This document shows positions 1-13,940 of a stretch of DNA of 63,497 bases, piece after piece. Each line of letters starts with the position of its first letter. The stretch's first letter is position 1. The notes below the pieces were generated by a model that worked only from the letters and a program-made list of their open reading frames with translations, had not been told where the DNA came from and ran no database searches. A program made the translations under genes and the position numbers. The stretch is from QFOX01 sp033763655 (GTDB lineage: Bacteria; Pseudomonadota; Alphaproteobacteria; Rickettsiales; UBA3002), in assembly GCA_033763655.1 (NCBI GenBank), contig JANRKD010000022.1, positions 1 through 63,497 on the forward strand. Reading direction: 5' to 3'.

Positions 1-142
1 GGAGATGGTGATGCCGGGCGACAACGTGAAGATGGAAGTGGAGCTGATTGCACCGATTGCGATGGATCAGGGCCTGCGCTTTGCGATCCGCGAAGGTGGC
101 CGCACCGTCGGCGCCGGCGTCGTCGCTAAGGTGATTGCTTAA
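1..142 (+). CDS. tuf: Elongation factor Tu, C-terminal end (partial)
   Basis: The window opens inside this gene; the frame runs from base 2 to the TAA at 140-142. The visible 46 residues contain MVMPGDN and end REGGRTVGAGVVAKVIA, the standard end of EF-Tu domain 3. EF-Tu carries aminoacyl-tRNA to the ribosome as a GTP complex in the cytoplasm. Its place before tRNA-Trp, secE and nusG is the usual bacterial arrangement for one tuf copy. The GTPase domain lies outside the window, so only the C-terminus can be judged, and it looks intact. Confidence 0.97.
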   Translation, partial: EMVMPGDNVKMEVELIAPIAMDQGLRFAIREGGRTVGAGVVAKVIA

Positions 143-235
143 GGGATAAGTAACCAGAGTCGGGTGGCGCGTGTTTGGGCAGGCAATGTTTTGTTGCAGA
201 ATGCTCAGACTTCCGCCACCCGACCCTAGGCATGC

Positions 236-311
236 AGGGGTGTAGCTCAGCTGGTAGAGCGACGGTCTCCAAAACCGTAGGCCGCAGGTTCGATCCCTGT
301 CGCCCCTGCCA
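236..311 (+). tRNA. trnW: tRNA-Trp (anticodon CCA)
   Basis: A full cloverleaf can be drawn. The acceptor arm AGGGGTG (236-242) pairs with CGCCCCT (301-307), followed by G308 and an encoded CCA at 309-311. The anticodon stem ACGGT/ACCGT encloses loop CTCCAAA with anticodon CCA. The T loop is TTCGATC. tRNA-Trp between tuf and secE is a common bacterial arrangement. Confidence 0.97.
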
Positions 312-343
312 TTAAAAAGGCCGCTCTGTGCGGCCTTTTTAAT
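312..343 (+). terminator. Rho-independent terminator after tRNA-Trp
   Basis: Inverted repeat TTAAAAAGGCCGC / GCGGCCTTTTTAA around the loop TCTGT. The stem is about 13 bp and its 3' arm ends in five T. It starts directly at the CCA end of the tRNA and, being symmetrical, could work in both directions. Confidence 0.9.
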
Positions 344-892
344 GGCATGAGTGCCGGTCGAGCCTGCGCAAGGTTTATCAGAATAATCAGCGTCGCGCAT
401 TTCCCTCCCCTAACCCCTCCCGCAGGCGGGAGGGGGATACTCCCCTTGCTGGCCACCGTCCTCTATTCACTTCACTTCCTTCGCTTTCTTTCTTCACTTC
501 CTTCGCTGGCTACCGGCTACCGGCTACTGGCTACTGGCGACTATACTCTCCCCGTGGCACTCCCGCCCACTCCCCCGCAAGGGGGGGGGAGCAAAGGAAG
601 GCGGCCCCGGCTTTTTACCGCAAGAGCGTGCGACGAAACTTCGTCTGGCCTCGCAACGACGATGGTGGGGCTGATGCCACACGGCTCCACGCGCGCCCAC
701 TCGACTCTCGATTCTAACCACTTAATTCTCATCCCACGACTCTTGAATTCACCGCTTGCCAACGCCCTTAAACCGCGCTATAAGCCACCCCGCACACCCC
801 CCAAACGGTGTGCATTTTTGTATCTGCAAATCTGGGAACCCCCGATTGCGATACGGCGAAAATAGATGCCCGCCAACGCGGGAACGACGTAA
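344..892. repeat. Gene-free mosaic repeat spacer
   Basis: About 550 bases without a believable gene; the open frames here are low-complexity and not protein-like. The spacer is assembled from modules seen again elsewhere. These are a pyrimidine-rich palindrome at about 403-434 (also near 15625), a tandem GGCTACC/GGCTACT tract with flanking CTTCCTTC at 466-541 (reverse orientation of the tracts at 43646, 51196 and 61521), a nine-G run with AGCAAAGGAAGG at about 580-602 (also at about 61780-61803), and a CGACTCTCGATTCTAACC block at 691-720 (reverse of 61393). Confidence 0.75.
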
Positions 893-907
893 ATGAGGCA
901 GGAAGAT

Positions 908-1102
908 ATGGCCATGAACCCCGCGAAATTTATCCGCGAAGTGCGCAGCGAAGTTGGCAAAGTACATTGGCCGACGCGTAAAGAAACAATGGTGTCAACC
1001 GCGATGGTGCTGATTTTAGCCTTCATTGCCGGGCTGTTCTTTCTGGCGGTGGACGGGATTTTTGCCGTCGCTATCCGCTGGATTCTCGGGCTGGGCCAGT
1101 AA
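908..1102 (+). CDS. secE: Preprotein translocase subunit SecE
   Basis: A small single-span membrane protein of the SecYEG channel, which moves unfolded proteins across the inner membrane. The family signature is clear: an amphipathic N-terminus FIREVRSEVGKVHWPTRKE, then one hydrophobic segment (MVLILAFIAGLFFLAV) and a short tail. The 64-residue length is normal for the short alphaproteobacterial form. The start is open. ATG 908 (MAMNPAKF) follows GAGG by 9 bases, ATG 914 follows AGGAAG by 8, and an upstream ATG at 893 has no good ribosome site. nusG follows after 58 bases, the usual secE-nusG pair. Confidence 0.95.
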   Translation: MAMNPAKFIREVRSEVGKVHWPTRKETMVSTAMVLILAFIAGLFFLAVDGIFAVAIRWILGLGQ

Positions 1103-1160
1103 CCGCGGGTCTGCACTAAAACACACAACGATGTAAGCATATCAATCAGGAGCACAGGCA

Positions 1161-1766
1161 ATGAACGAAGCAACCGCCCCCAACAGCACCATGAGCCCCG
1201 AAGCCCTCGCAGCGGAAACTGCGCCCCAGGCCAAGGCTCGGCGCTGGTATATCATCCACGCCCATTCGGGGTTTGAGAAAAAAGTCGCGCAGGCGATTTT
1301 GGAAACCGCCGCCCAGAAGGGCCTGAGCGAAGCGTTCGAGCAGGTGGTGGTGCCGACTGAGAACGTCGTCGAAGTGCGCCGGGGCAAAAAAACCGCGACC
1401 GAGCGCAAGTTCTTCCCGGGCTACGTACTCGCGAAAATGGATATGACCGACGCCACCTGGCAGATTGTGAAAACGACGCCAAAAGTGACGGGTTTCCTCG
1501 GTGGCAAAGGTATCCGCCCGCAGCCAATTACGGAAAAAGAAGCGATGACCATCTTCTCGGCAGTGGAGGAGGGCGCAGCAAGTCCGCGTCACACCATCCA
1601 TTACGATATCGGTGAGAACGTCAAAATCATCGACGGGCCGTTTGAAAGCTTTGTCGGTGTGGTGGAAGATGTCGATGAGGGCCGCAGCAAGCTGAAAGTG
1701 TCGGTCAGCATCTTTGGCCGCGCGACGCCGGTTGAGCTGAACTACGATCAGGTGCTGAAAGCATAG
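1161..1766 (+). CDS. nusG: Transcription termination/antitermination protein NusG
   Basis: NusG binds elongating RNA polymerase, links it to Rho or the ribosome and reduces pausing. The N-terminal NGN domain starts at about residue 27 (RRWYIIHAHSGFEKKV) and includes the FFPGYVLAKM segment. The C-terminal KOW domain is marked by VKIIDGPFESFVGVVEDVD. At 201 residues it is slightly longer than usual because of an Ala/Pro-rich N-terminal extension of about 25 residues. The start ATG at 1161 follows AGGAGC with 7-9 bases spacing. It sits after secE and before a 316-base gap that holds the rplK promoter. Confidence 0.97.
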   Translation: MNEATAPNSTMSPEALAAETAPQAKARRWYIIHAHSGFEKKVAQAILETAAQKGLSEAFEQVVVPTENVVEVRRGKKTATERKFFPGYVLAKMDMTDATWQIVKTTPKVTGFLGGKGIRPQPITEKEAMTIFSAVEEGAASPRHTIHYDIGENVKIIDGPFESFVGVVEDVDEGRSKLKVSVSIFGRATPVELNYDQVLKA

Positions 1767-1951
1767 GGCGCGCTACCCCTCGCGGCGGATGACGGTTGCG
1801 CTCAGCGAGAAACTTTCGGAGTTTGGAGTGCCGACGGTAGATGCGCACCTGTTGCTACGCTTGTGGGACGGCTGTCGTGGGGAAAAGCGGCGTCGCGCAT
1901 GCCGGGAAAGCCCGCCGCCCGCAGGCTGACAGGGCGCTTTAAAAAAATCCC

Positions 1952-1979
1952 TTGCAATCGCAAAACTTCCCCCTATAGT
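1952..1979 (+). promoter_or_regulatory. Sigma-70-like promoter for rplKAJL-rpoBC
   Basis: TTGCAA at 1952-1957 and TATAGT at 1974-1979 are separated by 16 bases, about 100 bases before rplK. This is the best -35/-10 pair in the 316-base nusG-rplK gap. Between it and rplK lie a small CTCC/GGAG hairpin and GCTTTTT...AAAAAAGC (about 1999-2016). The leader could serve autoregulation by L1, as known in enterobacteria, but no L1 site was recognised. Confidence 0.6.
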
Positions 1980-2082
1980 CCCGTCTCCTTTGGGAGGCTT
2001 TTTCACGAAAAAAGCTGCAATCCACCGCAGAAAACATGGGGTTTTCGGGCAGGCGGGCACACCAAACACGAAAGGTTAGACG

Positions 2083-2514
2083 ATGGCTAAGGAAATTACC
2101 GGCTATATCAAACTGCAGATTCCTGCAGGCAAAGCCAACCCGGCCCCCCCAATTGGCCCTGCGCTCGGTCAGGCGGGTCTCAACATCATGGAATTCTGTA
2201 AGCAGTTTAATGCCGCGACGCAAAAAACCGAGGCGGGCACGCCCATTCCGGTTGTTATTACGGCATACAAAGACCGCAGCTTCACCTTTATCATGAAGCA
2301 GCCGCCGGTTTCGTACTTCCTGTTGAAGGCTGCCGGCATTGCCAAAGGCACCGGTACCACGGGCAAGGAGCTGGTCGGCAAAGTGACGATGAAGCAAATC
2401 AAAGAAATCGCGAAGCAAAAGATGCAAGACATGAACGCGCATAGCGAAGAAGCGGCGTGCAGCATGATTGCGGGCTCGGCCGTGTCGATGGGCATTCAAG
2501 TGGTGGAGGCGTAG
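2083..2514 (+). CDS. rplK: 50S ribosomal protein L11
   Basis: L11 forms the GTPase-associated centre of the large subunit with 23S rRNA and the L10-L12 stalk. The N-terminal signature MAKEITGYIKLQIPAGKANP and the proline-rich PPIGPALGQAGLNIMEFCK are canonical. The C-terminal rRNA-binding domain has GTGTTGKELVGKVTMKQI. At 143 residues it is the usual length. The start follows AAAGGTTAG. The stop TAG is immediately followed by the ATG of rplA, so the two are translationally coupled in the L11-L1-L10-L12 operon. Confidence 0.98.
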   Translation: MAKEITGYIKLQIPAGKANPAPPIGPALGQAGLNIMEFCKQFNAATQKTEAGTPIPVVITAYKDRSFTFIMKQPPVSYFLLKAAGIAKGTGTTGKELVGKVTMKQIKEIAKQKMQDMNAHSEEAACSMIAGSAVSMGIQVVEA

Positions 2515-3210
2515 ATGGCTGGTAAACGCATAAAAGCCGCTGCTGCAAAAGTGGAAAAAGGTAAGCCCTACGCGCTGAAAGAAGCGGTGGCGCTGCTGAA
2601 AGTCGGTGCGCCGAAATTCGACCAGACGGTCGATGTGGCAATTAACCTTGGAATTGACCCCACCCAGTCGGACCAGATGGTGCGCGGCATGGTGGGCATG
2701 CCCAGCGGGCTTGGTAAAACCGTGCGTGTGGCGGTATTCGCCAAGGGCGACAAGGTGGACATCGCGAAAAAAGCGGGCGCTGATATTGTCGGCGGCGACG
2801 AGCTGGCTGAGCAAATCCAAAAAGGCGACATCAATTTTGATGTTTGTATCGCGACCCCGGATATGATGGGCGTGGTCGGCAAAATCGGTAAGATTCTCGG
2901 GCCGCGCGGCCTGATGCCCAACCCGAAACTTGGCACCGTGACGCCTGACGTTGAAAAGGCAGTGAAGGCGGCAAAAGCCGGTCAGGTGGAGTTCAAGGTC
3001 GAGAAGGCCGGGATTATCCATGCAGGCGTCGGCAAGGTCAGCTTCACGGAAAGCGCTATCACGGAAAACGTGGTGAGCTTTATTGCGGCAGTCAACCGTG
3101 CGAAACCGGCGGGCGTCAAAGGTAATTACATCAAGAAAATCTCCATCTCGGCAACCATGGGGCCTGGCATTACGCTCGACCTTGCGGAAATGCTTGGCTT
3201 GGTAGCGTAG
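2515..3210 (+). CDS. rplA: 50S ribosomal protein L1
   Basis: L1 forms the mobile stalk at the E site and represses its own operon in many bacteria. Signature segments are MVGMPSGLGKTVRVAVFAKG, DMMGVVGKIGKILGPRGLMP and PNPKLGTVTPDV, and the C-terminus matches the family (KISISATMGPGITLD). At 231 residues it is full length. The ATG directly abuts the rplK stop with no spacer. rplJ follows after 10 bases with GGAGAT as ribosome site. Confidence 0.98.
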   Translation: MAGKRIKAAAAKVEKGKPYALKEAVALLKVGAPKFDQTVDVAINLGIDPTQSDQMVRGMVGMPSGLGKTVRVAVFAKGDKVDIAKKAGADIVGGDELAEQIQKGDINFDVCIATPDMMGVVGKIGKILGPRGLMPNPKLGTVTPDVEKAVKAAKAGQVEFKVEKAGIIHAGVGKVSFTESAITENVVSFIAAVNRAKPAGVKGNYIKKISISATMGPGITLDLAEMLGLVA

Positions 3211-3220
3211 GGAGATCGGT

Positions 3221-3739
3221 ATGGCAAAGAATCGTGCATTTAAACAACAATGGATCGACGATACGAACGCTCAGGTGAAAGATGCGGGCATCCTGCTGAT
3301 CGCCCATTACAAGGGGCTTACCGTAGCGGAGATTACCGATTTGCGCATTAAAATCCGTGCGGCAGGCGCTAGCTTCAAGGTTACAAAAAACCTTCTGGTG
3401 AAGCGCGCGCTCACGGGTACGCATTACGAAAACATTTCGCACCTGTTCAAGGGGCCGACAGCGGTTGCTTATTCGAGCGATCCGACTTCGGCGGCAAAAG
3501 CCCTGAACGAATTTGCGAAAAAGAATGGAAAACTGGTGCTGGTCGGCGGCGCATTTGGCAACACTGTCCTTGATAAGGCAGCGATTCAGCAGCTGGCGGA
3601 ACTGCCCAGCCTCGATGAATTGCGTGCGAAAATCATTGCGATGCTGCAAACGCCCGCAACTCGCATTGCAGGCGTGCTTCAGGCGCCGGCTGGCCAGTTG
3701 GCGCGTGTTTTTGGGGCCTATGCCACGAAGGGCGCGTAA
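3221..3739 (+). CDS. rplJ: 50S ribosomal protein L10
   Basis: L10 anchors the L7/L12 dimers to the ribosome stalk base. The protein is 172 residues, the normal length. It has the family pattern of an N-terminal rRNA-binding domain (KDAGILLIAHYKGLTVAEIT, KVTKNLLVKRAL) and an Ala-rich C-terminal helix (LQTPATRIAGVLQAPAGQLA) that carries L12 dimers. The start ATG at 3221 follows GGAGATCGGT. rplL is 74 bases downstream, the standard pairing. Confidence 0.97.
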   Translation: MAKNRAFKQQWIDDTNAQVKDAGILLIAHYKGLTVAEITDLRIKIRAAGASFKVTKNLLVKRALTGTHYENISHLFKGPTAVAYSSDPTSAAKALNEFAKKNGKLVLVGGAFGNTVLDKAAIQQLAELPSLDELRAKIIAMLQTPATRIAGVLQAPAGQLARVFGAYATKGA

Positions 3740-3813
3740 GGAAGTCGCTGGAGCCTGTAGGTTTAGGGCTTTGGCAAACGGTTTAATTTTTATTTTTACT
3801 AAGGGGAATTGAT

Positions 3814-4185
3814 ATGTCGAACTTGAATGAACTGGTTGATAAACTGTCGGCCTTGAGCGTGTTGGAAGCAGCTGAACTGAGCAAGCTTCTCGAAGAAAAA
3901 TGGGGCGTTTCGGCGGCGGCACCGGTTGCGGTGGCAGCGGCTGCGGGCCCGGCGGCTTCTGCGGCTGAAGAGAAAACCGAATTCACGGTGGTTCTGGTCG
4001 ATGCGGGTGCCAACAAAATCAACGCGATTAAAGAAGTGCGTGCCATCACCGGTCTGGGCCTGAAAGAAGCTAAAGACCTCGTGGAAGGTGCGCCGAAGAA
4101 CGTCAAAGAAGGCGTGAATAAAGAAGACGCTGAGAAGTTCAAAAAGCAGCTCGAAGCTGCTGGTGCAAAAGTCGAACTGAAATAG
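3814..4185 (+). CDS. rplL: 50S ribosomal protein L7/L12
   Basis: Stalk protein that recruits and activates the translational GTPases. The N-terminal dimerisation domain (LNELVDKLSALSVLEAAELSKL) is followed by an Ala-rich hinge at about 37-52 and the conserved C-terminal domain (KTEFTVVLVDAGANKINAIK, VRAITGLGLKEAKDLVEGAP). It is 123 residues, standard. The ribosome site AAGGGGAATTGAT is strong, as expected for a protein needed in several copies per ribosome. A stable hairpin follows before rpoB. Confidence 0.98.
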   Translation: MSNLNELVDKLSALSVLEAAELSKLLEEKWGVSAAAPVAVAAAAGPAASAAEEKTEFTVVLVDAGANKINAIKEVRAITGLGLKEAKDLVEGAPKNVKEGVNKEDAEKFKKQLEAAGAKVELK

Positions 4186-4214
4186 TGCGGCTATCGGCGC
4201 AAGCCTGATGCAAC

Positions 4215-4247
4215 GAAGGGGCCTCGCTCATCTGGCGAGGCTCCTTT
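4215..4247 (+). terminator. Hairpin between rplL and rpoB (partial attenuator)
   Basis: A 13-bp stem GAAGGGGCCTCGC / GCGAGGCTCCTTT with a seven-base loop and no clear U tract. It lies 30 bases after rplL. A leaky terminator in this gap that lowers rpoBC expression relative to ribosomal proteins is known in enterobacteria; the same role is inferred here. Confidence 0.7.
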
Positions 4248-4356
4248 CGCGCGTTACCGGGTTGCCCGTGATTTCTGAGAATGCCGTCGTCGCGTACGGT
4301 CTTAGCGCGTAAGAACAGAATTTTCACATTACTATTAGATTCATCGGTGGGATTTT

Positions 4357-5238
4357 ATGGCTCAATCGGCAAACGTGTTTCAGCACTCTTTCACCTCGCG
4401 CAAGCGCATCCGCAAAAACTTTGGCACCATGCTTTCGGCGACCAGCCTGCCGAACCTCATTGAGGTGCAGAAAAATTCGTACGAACAATTCCTGCAGATG
4501 TTCGTGCCGGTGAAAGATCGCAAGAACACGGGCCTGCACGCGGTCTTTAAATCCGTATTCCCGATCAAGGATTTTGCCGACACCTCGACGCTGGAATATG
4601 TGCGCTACGAGTTCGACCGCCCGAAATACGACGTGGACGAATGCCGCCAGCGCGGGATTAACTTCGCGGCACCGCTGCGCGTCACCTTGCGTCTGATTGT
4701 CTGGATTGTCGATGCCGACACCGGCGCCCGCGAAATCAAAGACATCAAAGAGCAGGATGTCTACATGAGCGACATCCCGCTCATGACCGAAAACGGCACC
4801 TTCACCATCAACGGCACCGAGCGCGTGATTGTCTCGCAGATGCACCGTTCGCCGGGCGTTTTCTTCGACCATGACCACGGCAAAACCCATAGTTCGGGCA
4901 AGTTCCTCTACTCGGCGCGGGTGATTCCTTACCGTGGCTCGTGGCTCGATTTCGAGTTCGATGCCAAAGACATCGTGCATGTGCGCATCGACCGCCGCCG
5001 CAAGCTTCCTGCCACCAGCATCCTGCGGGCGCTCGGCATGGATAACCAGCAAATTCTCAACACGTTCTACGCCACTCGCACCATCAAGAGCAGCAAAAAA
5101 GGCTGGACGATGACCTTCGATGCCAGCGCCTGGAAGGGCCAGAAACTGGCGTTCGACCTGGTCGATGCCAAAACGGGCAAAGCGGTTGCTGAGAACGGTA
5201 GCAAGCTGACGCCGCGTGCGCTGAAGAAGCTGGCCTGA
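4357..5238 (+). CDS. rpoB: RNA polymerase beta subunit, N-terminal fragment
   Basis: The first 293 residues of the beta subunit, covering the N-terminal protrusion and the first part of lobe 2. Typical segments are FGTMLSATSLPNLIEVQKNSY (trimmed here to the core NLIEVQKNSYEQF), INGTERVIVSQMHRSPGVFF and RGSWLDFEFDAKD. The frame ends in TGA at 5236-5238, just after PRALKKLA, where other beta subunits continue into a short helix and then VP(E/D). The rest of the protein continues in the -1 frame. The junction lacks about three expected residues, which fits loss of 10 bases between two GGCC repeats. Either this is a deletion or assembly error in an essential gene, or the subunit is made in two pieces. 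The start at 4357 follows GGTGGGATTTT. Confidence 0.93.
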   Translation: MAQSANVFQHSFTSRKRIRKNFGTMLSATSLPNLIEVQKNSYEQFLQMFVPVKDRKNTGLHAVFKSVFPIKDFADTSTLEYVRYEFDRPKYDVDECRQRGINFAAPLRVTLRLIVWIVDADTGAREIKDIKEQDVYMSDIPLMTENGTFTINGTERVIVSQMHRSPGVFFDHDHGKTHSSGKFLYSARVIPYRGSWLDFEFDAKDIVHVRIDRRRKLPATSILRALGMDNQQILNTFYATRTIKSSKKGWTMTFDASAWKGQKLAFDLVDAKTGKAVAENGSKLTPRALKKLA

Positions 5239-5249
5239 AAGAGATTCTG

Positions 5250-8459
<3,210 letters not shown>

Positions 8460-8468
8460 AGAAACAGG

Positions 8469-8553
8469 CGTCATCCCGGCGAAGGCCGGGATCTCCCGAA
8501 GATGTGCTTTAGCAGCATGTGGCGGGAGATCCCGGGACAAGCCCGGGATGACG
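8469..8553. repeat. Paired palindromic (REP/BIME-like) element between rpoB and rpoC
   Basis: GTCATCCCGG-n6-CCGGGATCTCCCG is followed after about 24 bases by CGGGAGATCCCGG-n6-CCCGGGATGAC. Each half forms a hairpin and the two halves also pair with each other. The layout matches two inverted REP units. It lies in the only long gap of the rpoBC operon. Related units with GTCACCCCGG occur at 15519, 44948 and 51341. Confidence 0.75.
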
Positions 8554-8591
8554 GTACTACTATAAAGCATCTGGATTTTTTAGAGGGCACC

Positions 8592-12776
<4,185 letters not shown>

Positions 12777-12784
12777 GGCGATGG

Positions 12785-12815
12785 GTTCAGGGTTGGCGAC
12801 GTGCCAACCCTGAAC
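12785..12815 (+). terminator. Terminator hairpin after rpoC
   Basis: Perfect 13-bp inverted repeat GTTCAGGGTTGGC / GCCAACCCTGAAC with loop GACGT, 8 bases after the rpoC stop. No U run follows directly; TTTTT appears about 25 bases later. It is the likely end of the ribosomal/RNA polymerase operon. Confidence 0.7.
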
Positions 12816-12942
12816 GCGCGCCGCCGATTCTGCGATGCATTTTTCTGATATAGCGGCTTATGCCCTCATCCGGCGCACGGCAGGCGCACGCCGACTCTCC
12901 CCAGGGGAGAAGTAGAGGATGGCGTCGTGGAAGGGTGGAGCG

Positions 12943-13353
12943 TTACTGCCAGCCCAATTGGGCGGTGCCGGGCGGGTTGAGATGGTGGCGGATAATATCC
13001 GGGAAGGTGTTTTTGCGCAGCGGTTTGGTGATATAATCCGAGAAACCGCTGTTTTTCAGGAAGTCGGCCTTGCTTTCCATCAGGGCGTTTGAGGTCAGCG
13101 CAATGATTGGGATGCGGCGGTTGCGGTAATGCTCGGTGGTGCGGATGCGATCGGCGACGGCAAAGCCGCTGATGTCGGGCAGGTAGAGATCGGTCAGCAC
13201 CAAATCCAACGGCGTTGCTTTTTCAAATAGCGCGACGGCTTCCTCGCCGCAGCAGACAATCGTTACGGTTGCATTGAGTTCGCTGAGCAGGTTCGAGGCC
13301 AGCTTGGCGCTGATGGGATCGTCTTCGATAAGCAGGATGCGGGGGGACGCCAT
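12943..13353 (-). CDS. Single-domain response regulator (CheY/DivK-like)
   Basis: A stand-alone receiver domain of 136 residues with no output domain. The acidic pocket is E10-D11-D12 (LLIEDDP), the phospho-acceptor is D55 (LVLTDLYLPD), the switch Thr is T87 (IALTSNA), and the lysine is K110 (YITKP). All catalytic positions are present. Such proteins relay phosphate or dock onto kinases; DivK is the best-known alphaproteobacterial case, but nothing here identifies a specific partner. No kinase is adjacent. It is transcribed away from the unknown gene at 13642, across a 288-base gap that holds two back-to-back palindromes. Confidence 0.85.
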   Translation of the reverse strand: MASPRILLIEDDPISAKLASNLLSELNATVTIVCCGEEAVALFEKATPLDLVLTDLYLPDISGFAVADRIRTTEHYRNRRIPIIALTSNALMESKADFLKNSGFSDYITKPLRKNTFPDIIRHHLNPPGTAQLGWQ

Positions 13354-13415
13354 AAAACCTCAAACGAAAGAATGGGACAGCCAGCTTAACTCTATCGTTG
13401 CTTTATTAAAAGTCA

Positions 13416-13445
13416 ACCGGCGCGCCGGTAGATGCCCGCGGGCAT
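13416..13445. promoter_or_regulatory. Two adjacent perfect palindromes in a divergent gap
   Basis: ACCGGCGCGCCGGT at 13416-13429 is followed, two bases later, by ATGCCCGCGGGCAT at 13432-13445; both are perfect 14-base palindromes. They lie between the leftward receiver gene and the rightward unknown gene, where operators would be expected. The rest of the 13354-13641 gap holds no gene. Confidence 0.35.
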
Positions 13446-13641
13446 TTGTGCAGACTGCGTGCAGCGGAAGGCCTGCTATCGCCACAACCAATGGTTTTGC
13501 TGTGGGGATTGCGTCACACATTCATGGAGGGTTTCGCCATAATTCGCGGCGCAGGCGTAAAAACAGGCGCTGCAACCCCGGATATTTACTGAATCTTAAG
13601 GCGATTCGCTTAAACTGGGACAAGAACGGAGCAGAAATTTC

Positions 13642-13899
13642 ATGGCCGATGGTGCAAACAAAGATGTTCGAGAACAATCTGAAGAAAGGGCGCTTCGCAT
13701 TCTGGTGCAGGCGCAGGTAATGGCCAACCGCAGCCATTGCACGATCACTCTGAACTGGCGAGATACGCCATTCAGATTAACCCCCGACGAGAAATTATCC
13801 ACCCGGCCGGGTGAGATAAAAACGCTCTTTAGCGCCATTGACCTTCCGATTAACGGCCTTTCGCCCACATCTTCTGTGACAGCTGAAACGAAAATGTAA
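13642..13899 (+). CDS. Hypothetical protein, possible N-terminal piece of a split gene
   Basis: An 85-residue frame with a believable start: GGAG lies about 10 bases before ATG 13642. The N-terminus is charged and helical (EQSEERALRILVQAQVMANR), followed by a part with beta character. No family is recognised. The frame stops at TAA 13897-13899. Immediately afterwards coding-like sequence continues in the -1 frame (RDELTAYIARFENALATEL) and leads without a stop into the 494-residue frame that follows. The stop is preceded by the A-rich stretch ACGAAAATG. A frameshift joining the two into a protein of about 595 residues is therefore likely. Confidence 0.55.
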   Translation: MADGANKDVREQSEERALRILVQAQVMANRSHCTITLNWRDTPFRLTPDEKLSTRPGEIKTLFSAIDLPINGLSPTSSVTAETKM

Positions 13900-13940
13900 G
13901 AGATGAGCTTACCGCCTATATCGCGAGGTTTGAGAATGCT

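Noticed and set aside
347..865. A 172-codon open frame in the first spacer
   Set aside because: Composition is low-complexity and Pro/Arg/Ser-rich, it lies across repeat modules, and it has no ribosome site.
5225..5245. Programmed -1 frameshifting as the explanation for the rpoB break
   Set aside because: No X-XXY-YYZ slippery heptamer before the stop, and three expected residues are missing at the junction, which slippage would not explain.
8502..8591. Longer N-terminus for the beta' subunit
   Set aside because: These 30 codons are the palindromic repeat; the conserved start is MANELMNIFGQ at 8592.
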